From G963674665 sp964609625 (GTDB lineage: Bacteria > Desulfobacterota > Desulfovibrionia > Desulfovibrionales > Desulfovibrionaceae): a DNA stretch of 63,422 bases. Both the position numbers and the translations under genes were made by a program. The stretch spans positions 1 to 63,422 of the forward strand of contig CAZSRS010000021.1 of the NCBI GenBank assembly GCA_964609625.1, read 5' to 3'. Below the pieces are notes generated by a model. The model searched no databases. It was not told the origin of the DNA and worked only from the letters and a program-made list of their open reading frames with translations. Shown piece by piece: positions 32,824 to 40,200 of this stretch; the stretch's first letter is position 1; each line of letters begins with the position of its first letter.

Positions 32824-34905
32824 TCATTCCAAACCCCTGGAATTGTCATTGTTACCCGTGCCCTCGTAATCCAGAGGGAGTTCGACGACAAAGACAGTGC
32901 CCGGCCCCATGACAATGCCCTCGTCGAGTTGCATTCCGGGTGCCCCGCGCGGATGCAACTCCCGAGGTGCCGGGCTCAAGGCATATATGGCGCCGCCATG
33001 ATCCTCGATGATCCCGAAGGAGACGGAAAGCCCCAATCCCGTCCCCTTGCCCACGGGCTTCGTGCTGAAAAACGGATCGAAAATCTTCTTCAAGTCGTCT
33101 TTGGCGATTCCCATGCCCGAATCAGCCAGCCAGACAGTAACTGTTTGTCGCGGGCTGTTCAATCTGCTTTTAAGGTAAATAACGCCGCCGTTGTCCATGG
33201 CGTCTCGGGCGTTGTTCAGGAGATTGATCCAGACCTGCTTCAGTTTTTCCGGGTCGGCACTGATAACCGGAAGTCGGTCGTCCAGATCCATGACAATGCT
33301 CACCCTGTCCAGCGAAAAGGTGTGCGTCACAAGGGAGACCACTTCCATGATGGTGTTGTTGAAGCAGATATCGCGTTTGGCACTTTCGGTCTGCCTGGAA
33401 AACCCGAGCAGATCGGCCACGATCTTGCGGCAGACCTTGGCCTGTTTCTCGATTATGGCAAGATCCTTCTTGATTTGACTCCCCTCGGGAACATCTTCCT
33501 GCAGGAGTTGCGCGTAACCAAGGATTACACCGAGGGGCGTGTTGATTTCATGGGCGACCCCTCCCGCGAGCTTGCCCACGGATTCCATTTTCTGCGACTG
33601 AATGAGTTGCGCCTGGAACTGCTTGAGCTGTGTGATGTTCCGCGCCGTCCGCAACAGGCCGATGATCTTCCCGGATCTGTCGTACACAGGGACCTTGACG
33701 ACATGCAGCCAGAATTCTTGTCCGTCCTTGGTGAAATGGATCTCTTGATGCAGTGTGTTCCCGGTTTGAACTACTTCACGACTTTCGGCACTCATAGTTG
33801 CATAGTGAGCACCCTGGGGAAAGATATCCGCATCTTTCTTCCCGATTATCTCGGACGGTTCCATGTCCACGAATTCGGCATAGGCCTTGTTGACCGCAAG
33901 GTAGACTAGCTGTTCATCCATCAAACATACAAAGTCCGGGGTGACGTCGAGAATCGTGCCCATGAGCTGTTTCTGCCGGATGAGCACCCCTTCCGCTTCC
34001 TTCAGCTCGGCGAGATGCATCTTGAGGCTCAGGGCCATGACATCAAAGGTCTCGGCAAGATCCTGGATCTCGTCTCCCTTATTCATTCTGTAGACCCTGC
34101 AGCCTTTGCAGGACTCGTGTTTTTCCTGGACCGACCCTTCGTCGCACTCGGGGCAAAGGGTCCCCGCAAGATACCAACAACGGCGTCGCTCATCACCATA
34201 TGCCGGGCACTGGGGCAGATCGCAATTCATGATCTCCCAACAGTTCTTCTTCAACGCGGGTCCGGTCTGCATGTCGAGGTTTCCTTTCACCACCTCCTCT
34301 GCATATTCCCTGAGCTGGTTCAGGCGGAGCGTCACCTGCCGGCCGAACACGGCGCTGACGATGATCGCCAGCACCAACGCGCCCCCGGAAAGACTCATGA
34401 TGGTCAAGACAAGCTTGTTGACCACCTCCTGGATTTTCGTGCGAGAAAGACCGATGTGCACCGATCCAAACGTATGCTCGGAGATGATCACCGAAGCGGC
34501 GAAGTCATATATCCGTTGATATCCCGTATCCAGGAGCATGATGCTTACACCCTGCTCAGGAGTTTCGTGTACCGTGATGAGCTGCCTCGGGAAGCCCATG
34601 CTGAAGCTGTGCACCATGACGCTTCCCTGGCTGTTGAGTATGAAGGCATACTCGATGTCGTCAACCTGCACCAACTCATCGACCATGTTCTTCAGACGCA
34701 GAAGGTCTTCCGCGAGCATGGAGTCGGCAACGCGGACAGAGAGATTCTCCGTGAGCACACGGCCACGTTTCTTGTTCTCCTCGATAAGCGCTTCGGAAGC
34801 CATTCTTGTAATGACGTACGACAAAAGAAGTGCAATGAAGACAACAATGCAACTTATTCCAAGAATGAGCTTGGTTCGGAACCTGAGTTTATAGAAAAGC
34901 CGCAT
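32824..34905 (-). CDS. Sensor histidine kinase with two-CW Cys-rich insert and PAS domain
   Basis: A 693-residue kinase: membrane segment 12-34, extracytoplasmic sensor about 35-165, membrane segment 167-188, HAMP, then a Cys-rich insert at 218-272 with eight Cys (two CW pairs, C222-W223 and C243-W244), a PAS domain at about 315-430, phospho-acceptor H452 in GVAHEINTPLG, and ATPase motifs NLLNNARDAM, DSGMGI and GTGLGLSV. The insert matches the two-CW domain pattern and may bind metal or sense redox. The binding lipoprotein encoded 18 bp upstream may deliver its ligand. Confidence 0.92.
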   Translation of the reverse strand: MRLFYKLRFRTKLILGISCIVVFIALLLSYVITRMASEALIEENKKRGRVLTENLSVRVADSMLAEDLLRLKNMVDELVQVDDIEYAFILNSQGSVMVHSFSMGFPRQLITVHETPEQGVSIMLLDTGYQRIYDFAASVIISEHTFGSVHIGLSRTKIQEVVNKLVLTIMSLSGGALVLAIIVSAVFGRQVTLRLNQLREYAEEVVKGNLDMQTGPALKKNCWEIMNCDLPQCPAYGDERRRCWYLAGTLCPECDEGSVQEKHESCKGCRVYRMNKGDEIQDLAETFDVMALSLKMHLAELKEAEGVLIRQKQLMGTILDVTPDFVCLMDEQLVYLAVNKAYAEFVDMEPSEIIGKKDADIFPQGAHYATMSAESREVVQTGNTLHQEIHFTKDGQEFWLHVVKVPVYDRSGKIIGLLRTARNITQLKQFQAQLIQSQKMESVGKLAGGVAHEINTPLGVILGYAQLLQEDVPEGSQIKKDLAIIEKQAKVCRKIVADLLGFSRQTESAKRDICFNNTIMEVVSLVTHTFSLDRVSIVMDLDDRLPVISADPEKLKQVWINLLNNARDAMDNGGVIYLKSRLNSPRQTVTVWLADSGMGIAKDDLKKIFDPFFSTKPVGKGTGLGLSVSFGIIEDHGGAIYALSPAPRELHPRGAPGMQLDEGIVMGPGTVFVVELPLDYEGTGNNDNSRGLE

Positions 34906-34923
34906 GATCGAAGTATTGACTTC

Positions 34924-35934
34924 TCAGAAAAGATTCAACTTAGACACCAGATCACGTATGGAATCATAATCAGAGTCCTGAGACGGGATATATCCACTCA
35001 CCCGTGCCGCATTGAGAATCTCGGCATCAGCAGGATTGCTAATGTCGAGCTTGAACATGGCCGTGGCAATCCTGTCCACGATGGGCTGCGGCAAGTCCTT
35101 ACGCGCTGCGTACAACCAGCTGGGATAGGGGGGCGATTCAGCAATAACCCGGATCTGGCTCAAATCAATTTTCCCCTCGAGGAGTTCCAACGTGCCGTCG
35201 CGCACGGAACCGATGTCGTAGAGACCCGTAAAAACCGAAAGCACCACTTTTTCCTGTTTCCCTCCCGGTCCTGGGGCGAAAACCAGATCGGAAAAATCCT
35301 CGACATGCAGGCCATGGTCGTGAAAAAGGCCAAGAAGGAACAGGTACCCACCCGCGGATGTGGGATCCACCGCGATCCAGCTCTTGCCCCTGCAATCCTC
35401 GATGGTCCTGATCTCCTCGTTGTCATCGCGACAGATCAACTGCCCGTGAAACTCCGGCTTGCCGGAAAGATTGACCGCCCGGGCAAAGGCCCTGGCCCCA
35501 TGCCTGGCAATCTTGATGTACACGAAGGGATTGGAAAAGGAGATGTCGATCTCCCCCCGATTGACCATTTTCTCATGCTCGTCAAAGGTGTCGGGAAACA
35601 GTTGTCGGATGGGGAGCCCGGTCTCCTTGCGCAAGTATTCCACCAACCGCCGCTGGCGTTCGAAAGAAACCGTATGGGAGTATTGCGGAAGGTAGGCGAA
35701 GGTGATCGCCCGCTCCTGGGTACTACTCACCGTACTCCTGAGCACATCGGTAAAATCCACGGAAGTGGCAGGCTCCTCGGAACACCCCGGCAGCGGCATG
35801 CAGAGCAAGAGGATGAAGGCGGCCAAACGATACAGCAGACCATGAGACTCGCCCAATACGGGGGGCTTGCGGCCATGGGCTCCGGGTGAAGGATGGGGTG
35901 CCGGAACGACACGCTCCGTGGCAGGGCTGGACAT
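34924..35934 (-). CDS. PhnD-like phosphate/phosphonate-type substrate-binding lipoprotein
   Basis: About 336 residues. A hydrophobic stretch LAAFILLLCMPLPGC ends in a lipobox (LPGC), so the mature protein is probably lipid-anchored outside the inner membrane. The body is PhnD/PhnS-like: FAYLPQYSHTVSFERQR, DISFSNPFVYIKIA, and WIAVDPTSAGGYLF. ATG 35934 (GAGG upstream) is chosen; a TTG 9 codons earlier is possible. No ABC permease or ATPase is nearby, so it is more likely a sensory partner of the kinase than a transporter subunit. Confidence 0.85.
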   Translation of the reverse strand: MSSPATERVVPAPHPSPGAHGRKPPVLGESHGLLYRLAAFILLLCMPLPGCSEEPATSVDFTDVLRSTVSSTQERAITFAYLPQYSHTVSFERQRRLVEYLRKETGLPIRQLFPDTFDEHEKMVNRGEIDISFSNPFVYIKIARHGARAFARAVNLSGKPEFHGQLICRDDNEEIRTIEDCRGKSWIAVDPTSAGGYLFLLGLFHDHGLHVEDFSDLVFAPGPGGKQEKVVLSVFTGLYDIGSVRDGTLELLEGKIDLSQIRVIAESPPYPSWLYAARKDLPQPIVDRIATAMFKLDISNPADAEILNAARVSGYIPSQDSDYDSIRDLVSKLNLF

Positions 35935-36143
35935 CACGCCCGCCTCGACCGGTGTCGACAAAGGTGTTGGAATCCGTGCGCGGACGTGCTAGGTGCGTGC
36001 ATCCAGGCAACTCGCCGCCAAAACAAACCACTCCAATTGAATCCAGGCGCGGGGGACACGATCGTTGCTTCCTTTTTTACACAAGTCTACTGTAGGGACG
36101 GCAATGAATCAAGCCAGGAATTCATAAGGAAGAAGGCCTAGAT

Positions 36144-36671
36144 ATGGAAGAGAGATTTCAGATTTCAATGTCCCGCCCCGTGCTTGTCATCTTCTTCCTG
36201 ATCCTGGCCCTGGTCGCGGCAGCCGTGGCCTGGAGCTTCAGATCAGGCTTCATCTGGACAGCCATCTGTCTCATCGCGGTGGGCACCCCCTTTGGACTGT
36301 TTTATTGGTACATGCTCTACGTCAACACGCAACGCGCATCCATCGTCCTCACCGACGATGGGCTCCAGATCATGGCTCCACCATTCCTCGAGGCGGCTTA
36401 TCCCTATTCCGCCATTGAACGCGCCTTCATCACGGACATCAAGGCGGACAAACGTCTGCACTCAAAGGAAGACAAACGGATCATGCGCTTTGGAGGTTAT
36501 CTGTCAGGCACCTATTCTCTCCAGGGAGGGGGAGAAGCGCTTGTGCTCACCAACAAAAAACAGGTGCTCTGCTTGAAAGCTGGTGAGACCTACGTGCTGT
36601 TGGGGCCCAATGACATGCAACGTCTCCGGGAGACACTGCAAGTGCGGGGCATTGCCGTCTCCGGAAGTTGA
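36144..36671 (+). CDS. Small membrane protein with PH-like domain
   Basis: A 175-residue protein with two membrane segments (about 13-30 and 35-58) followed by a soluble beta-rich domain (TQRASIVLTDDGLQIMAPPFLEAAYPYSAIERAFI...) of the bacterial PH type. The topology suggests that the domain lies in the cytoplasm. AGGAAGAAGG lies upstream of ATG 36144. It is convergent with the gene ending at 36672, their stop codons abutting. Function unknown. Confidence 0.7.
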   Translation: MEERFQISMSRPVLVIFFLILALVAAAVAWSFRSGFIWTAICLIAVGTPFGLFYWYMLYVNTQRASIVLTDDGLQIMAPPFLEAAYPYSAIERAFITDIKADKRLHSKEDKRIMRFGGYLSGTYSLQGGGEALVLTNKKQVLCLKAGETYVLLGPNDMQRLRETLQVRGIAVSGS

Positions 36672-37271
36672 TCACCGGCCATCCTTGTTATTCTCGTCCT
36701 GCTGCACTATGTCCATGTACGTCATCATTTGTTCTTCATCCGCATTCTGTTTTTTCAACATGCGGTGCATGTAGCTGAAGAACGGAAGATACTTTTTAAC
36801 CTTGGAAAACACGATTCGCATGCCGATATATACCGGAATAAACAAAAATGCAGTGCCGACAACACCTATGAGCGGGAGCGAAAAGTCGACATTGCCGAAG
36901 CGAAACTCCAACCATCCCAGCGCGAAGGGCACAGGCCACAAGGAGGAGGCGAACAGGGCGATTCCGGAGAAAAAATTCTTTCCAAAGGCCTCGTTGGCAA
37001 TGGTGTTGCACGCCGAATAGCTCTGCTTGTCCTTGGCGGCAAGGGCTTTCAGAGATAAATTCAGGTGGCTGACCATCTCGCGTTTATGGGCAAGGAAGTA
37101 CTTCTTGTTCAAGAGGTAGACCCCTGCCATGGTGAGTTCACCAAGCAGTGTCACAAGAAACGCGAGCCAGATGAGTCCTAGGGCGAATCCGACATAGGCG
37201 TTTCCAGGCAGTCGAAACATAAAGATGAAAAACGGATCGAGATGAATATATAAGCTGTCGATATGATTCAT
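36672..37271 (-). CDS. Membrane protein, possibly Oxa1-superfamily-like
   Basis: A 199-residue protein with a hydrophobic segment at about 27-55, a polar helical stretch (HKREMVSHLNLSLKALAAKDKQSYSACNTIANEAFGKNFF), then two more membrane segments (about 100-120 and 132-155) and a charged tail. The order membrane helix, cytosolic coiled-coil, two membrane helices recalls EMC3/TMCO1/DUF106 proteins, but no decisive residue proves it. It lies 39 bp upstream of the DnaJ-type gene end, on the same strand. Confidence 0.6.
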   Translation of the reverse strand: MNHIDSLYIHLDPFFIFMFRLPGNAYVGFALGLIWLAFLVTLLGELTMAGVYLLNKKYFLAHKREMVSHLNLSLKALAAKDKQSYSACNTIANEAFGKNFFSGIALFASSLWPVPFALGWLEFRFGNVDFSLPLIGVVGTAFLFIPVYIGMRIVFSKVKKYLPFFSYMHRMLKKQNADEEQMMTYMDIVQQDENNKDGR

Positions 37272-37310
37272 GCTACATCGTCTTCCTTGCGGCAGTAGCC
37301 TTCCTTGCCA

Positions 37311-38132
37311 TCACCGCGCCATGAGATGTACGTACAGATCGCCCACGAGCGGGCCGATCTTGCGTCCCAGTCCTTTCAGCCGTACTGCACGCCCCGTGAC
37401 GTAATCGCGGGGCAAGGTCACTTCGACCGAGACCTTCTTGCCACTCCAGCCTTGCCTGACCTGCAGGCGCAACCGGGTTCCCGGTCGCAACTGCATGGGC
37501 GGAAGATAGACCGTCTGCCGCTCATCCAGCCAGGAGCGCATGAAGGCCTTGGTTCCGTTCCAGACCCCTTCGCTCAGGTCCAGTTCAAATTTGCTGTCGC
37601 CCCATTGGAAATGGAGTTTCCTTTTTCCCAAGGCCCGGTGGGTTTTGACCAGCTCCTTGCCGTCGCTGCGCCGGATCTGGCTGTAGATGTCCTCAAAGAC
37701 CTGACGCGCGAAGGGATCCTTGAGGATCTCGTGCAGGACGTCTTCCCGCCCTGGAGGCGCGCCTGGGGTTTGGTCGGCGGTCGTTTGCCGATTTCGCTCC
37801 CCGGAGGCGCGAGTCGGGCCGGTCGCGTTTCCTGGCGGCGAGGTGGTGGTACGTTCTTTCCTGCCGGATGTCGCGTGCTCCCTTTTTTCATGCGCGGACT
37901 CGTCCCTGCCTTGGTGAGAGTCGGGCCCCGGCTGCGTGTGCGTGTTTTCATTATGTTGCTTGAGCAGGACATAGGCCTCGTTGATCCGCTGAAAATGGCG
38001 CGCGGCGTGGGGGTCATCGGGATTCAAGTCGGGATGCAGCTTGAAGGCCATGGCCCTGAAGGCACGCTTGATCTCTTCGATGCCGGCGCCCTCCTTGACC
38101 CGGAGGATGCGGTAACATTCCTTGATGTTCAC
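37311..38132 (-). CDS. DnaJ-domain protein
   Basis: A 273-residue protein: J domain at 1-65 with ECYRILRVKEGAGIEEIKRAFRAM and the signature HPD in KLHPDLNPDD; a low-complexity Thr/Pro/Gly linker at about 75-130; and a C-terminal beta-rich substrate-binding-like domain ending in a DnaJ-type ALRLKGLG-like motif (VRLKGLGRKIG). No zinc-finger is present, so it is a CbpA-like co-chaperone of reduced size. Start GTG 38132 is inferred, since the open frame overlaps the YkgJ-type gene further upstream. It follows that gene by 26 bp. Confidence 0.82.
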   Translation of the reverse strand: MNIKECYRILRVKEGAGIEEIKRAFRAMAFKLHPDLNPDDPHAARHFQRINEAYVLLKQHNENTHTQPGPDSHQGRDESAHEKREHATSGRKERTTTSPPGNATGPTRASGERNRQTTADQTPGAPPGREDVLHEILKDPFARQVFEDIYSQIRRSDGKELVKTHRALGKRKLHFQWGDSKFELDLSEGVWNGTKAFMRSWLDERQTVYLPPMQLRPGTRLRLQVRQGWSGKKVSVEVTLPRDYVTGRAVRLKGLGRKIGPLVGDLYVHLMAR

Positions 38133-38158
38133 GGTGGTTCCAGGTGCGCGCCCCAGAT

Positions 38159-38644
38159 TCAGATCTTCGTGCCGTCCTCGTCGAAACACAAGGCCCGCGG
38201 CCCCTTGTCCGCGTCGGCGTGCAGCAACCCCTCTTCCCGAAGAAAGCGCCTGCCCTGGGCGGCAAAGAGCATGTGCGTGGTATCGCGCACGATGCCCGGG
38301 CAACTATCCTGCGCCATCTCCCAGCTGAGACGATCCTCGATGTTTCCCCGAAAAAAGGGCCACGCGCGGCAGATATCCGGTTTGGCCGATTGCACCGCGC
38401 ACCCCTGGGCGAAAAAGACACAGTATCCGTCCGCTCCTGCTTGGAGATACTGTTTATCCCCGCGCGTCTCGCAATAACGCTCCAGCAAGGCTTGGGGCGA
38501 GAGCCCGAGATGCGAGGCCAATCGCCGCACGTCCCGATCCGCCAGCACGATACCTCCACCGCCCTTGCAGCATTCGCCGCAACGCTGGCAGACAAAAGCC
38601 TCGCCGTCGCCAAATGTGTGTTCCAGTGACTTGTTTTTGTTCAT
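38159..38644 (-). CDS. YkgJ-family Cys-cluster protein
   Basis: A 161-residue protein with CQRCGECCKGGGG at 19-31, then GYCVFFAQGCAVQSAKPDICRAWPF, the classic YkgJ-type pattern of eight or more conserved Cys, probably binding zinc or an iron-sulfur cluster. Cytoplasmic. It is followed by the DnaJ-type gene, suggesting a two-gene unit. Exact role unknown. Confidence 0.88.
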   Translation of the reverse strand: MNKNKSLEHTFGDGEAFVCQRCGECCKGGGGIVLADRDVRRLASHLGLSPQALLERYCETRGDKQYLQAGADGYCVFFAQGCAVQSAKPDICRAWPFFRGNIEDRLSWEMAQDSCPGIVRDTTHMLFAAQGRRFLREEGLLHADADKGPRALCFDEDGTKI

Positions 38645-38872
38645 AATTCCGGCAGCACCGGCTGGATTTGCCCGGCATGCCGATTTGCTGGGGGTTGCTG
38701 ATGCCGCGCTGTATTCCCTGCTTCTATCCCATTTTTACGGGCTTGAAAACCGTGTCCGATCGCTGGATTTAGACCATGGCTTTCTTGAAAAGCGTTTCAA
38801 AGTAGCATAACGTGCGTCGCGAATGGGCTGCAAGCGACGGCCTTCCCGTACCTTAACAAACGGAGATGGACC

Positions 38873-39673
38873 ATGAATGTGTGTCTGCGCTATATTGTGT
38901 TATCCGCTGTCCTGCTTTTAGTTTCCTTCGCCACTGGCCTCGCTGACGGCAGTGCCCTCAGCGACGAGGAAAAAGACAAGTTTTCCGACAGACTGTTGCT
39001 GCCATCCCCCTCTGAAATCTTCGTCTCCCTGGACAAGCTGGGCAAGACAGACTGGACTCAGGCCGCCTCCTTCTCCCCGAAATACGACTACAACGACAAC
39101 TACCTGCGCGCGCTGAACCTCGGCGTTCGCTCCGCCGACGGCTTCCTGGCCATCCAGGCCAAGGACAAATCCAAGCTCGGCGAGATGATCGTGGTGATCA
39201 TCACCCTGGCCGAGGAACTGCTCGTGCGCGAGACGATCCTAGACAAGGGCAAGGTTTTCGAGGACCTCTCCAAACAGGGCAAGTGGCACGAACTGCACCG
39301 GGAGTTGGAGACCCTGCGCGAGGATGTCATGGCGGAAATCAGACGCCTGGGAGACCAGGACGTTGCCTTGCTCGTGAGCGCCGGCGGCTGGCTCGAAGGC
39401 TTGCGCGCCACGACGAAAGTCCTTTCCGAGCGCTACGACCCCATCGCCTCCTCCGTCCTCTACCAGCCCAGGCTTGTCGAGTATTTCGAGACAAAGCTGC
39501 GCGACCTCAAGGACGACGGCAAGGACGGCGCGGCTGTCATGGAACTAAAGGCCAAACTGCCCGAGATCAAACGCCTCGTGGATGTGGGGTATAAAAACCC
39601 CGTTCCCCAGGATAACATCGAGCAATTGCACATCATCAGCCAAGAGCTGGTGAACCTTATCGAAAGGGGATAG
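38873..39673 (+). CDS. Secreted helical protein, unknown function
   Basis: A 266-residue protein with an N-terminal signal peptide (YIVLSAVLLLVSFATGLADG, cleavage about residue 26). The mature part is mostly helical with charged amphipathic stretches (LAEELLVRETILDKGKVFEDL, KLRDLKDDGKDGAAVMELKAKLPEIKRL) and no Cys. GGAG lies 7 bp before the ATG. It is followed 4 bp later by a second secreted protein gene and then by a large ABC transporter gene, suggesting a shared envelope function. Family not recognised. Confidence 0.75.
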   Translation: MNVCLRYIVLSAVLLLVSFATGLADGSALSDEEKDKFSDRLLLPSPSEIFVSLDKLGKTDWTQAASFSPKYDYNDNYLRALNLGVRSADGFLAIQAKDKSKLGEMIVVIITLAEELLVRETILDKGKVFEDLSKQGKWHELHRELETLREDVMAEIRRLGDQDVALLVSAGGWLEGLRATTKVLSERYDPIASSVLYQPRLVEYFETKLRDLKDDGKDGAAVMELKAKLPEIKRLVDVGYKNPVPQDNIEQLHIISQELVNLIERG

Positions 39674-39677
39674 CCAC

Positions 39678-40121
39678 ATGCACAGGCACGTATGGTCACT
39701 GGCCTTGCTCGCGGCGATTGCCGCGTGCTGCCTGCTCGCGGCCAAGAACAGCGAGGCGGATCGGCTCGAAGCCCGGGACCTGGCCTACGAGGCCATGGAC
39801 GTTTACAGCGAGGACGGCTTCCACATCCGCGAGGAACTGCTGTTGGGCAAGCTGGGCAAGGGCGAGTCCTACTATTTCGACACCCAGCTCTCGGCCAACA
39901 ACGAGTATTTTTTCTACGTGGGCGGGGATGATACTGTTTTTGCAGTGCAATTACGCGTCTACGACGAGAACTGGGAACTGGTGACCGCGAACATCATGCA
40001 CGAGCCCCAGGCAGAGATCACCTACCTTGCCGAATGGAGCGGTATCTACCACATCAAAGTGACCATGGCGGACTGCGAAGAACATGGCGGCTACTGGTTT
40101 CTCATCTCCGGCTTCAAATAG
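39678..40121 (+). CDS. Secreted small protein, unknown function
   Basis: A 147-residue protein with a signal peptide (HVWSLALLAAIAACCLLAAKNSEA); the CC pair could be a lipobox-like site but the surrounding residues (AACC) are not ideal. The mature domain is beta-rich with many aromatics (GESYYFDTQLSANNEYFFYVGG, WSGIYHIKVTM), like pre-peptidase or jelly-roll domains. It starts 4 bp after the preceding stop. Function unknown. Confidence 0.72.
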   Translation: MHRHVWSLALLAAIAACCLLAAKNSEADRLEARDLAYEAMDVYSEDGFHIREELLLGKLGKGESYYFDTQLSANNEYFFYVGGDDTVFAVQLRVYDENWELVTANIMHEPQAEITYLAEWSGIYHIKVTMADCEEHGGYWFLISGFK

Positions 40122-40148
40122 TGCCTGAAACCGCAACTTTTATTTCCA

Positions 40149-40181
40149 GGGCGAACTCCCCTCGGGTCAGGGAGTTCGCCC
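40149..40181. repeat. Perfect 12-bp inverted repeat before the ABCG-type gene
   Basis: GGGCGAACTCCC (40149-40160) and its exact complement (40170-40181) enclose a 9-base loop, 19 bp before the transporter ATG. No T-run follows. It could separate the two secreted-protein genes from the transporter gene by partial termination, or modulate translation of the latter, which lacks a ribosome site. Confidence 0.7.
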
Positions 40182-40200
40182 ATGAATTCTTTCCCACCCC

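Noticed and set aside
34924..35934. Complete phosphonate ABC importer
   Set aside because: Only the binding-protein gene is present; the neighbours encode a kinase and regulators, not a permease or ATPase.
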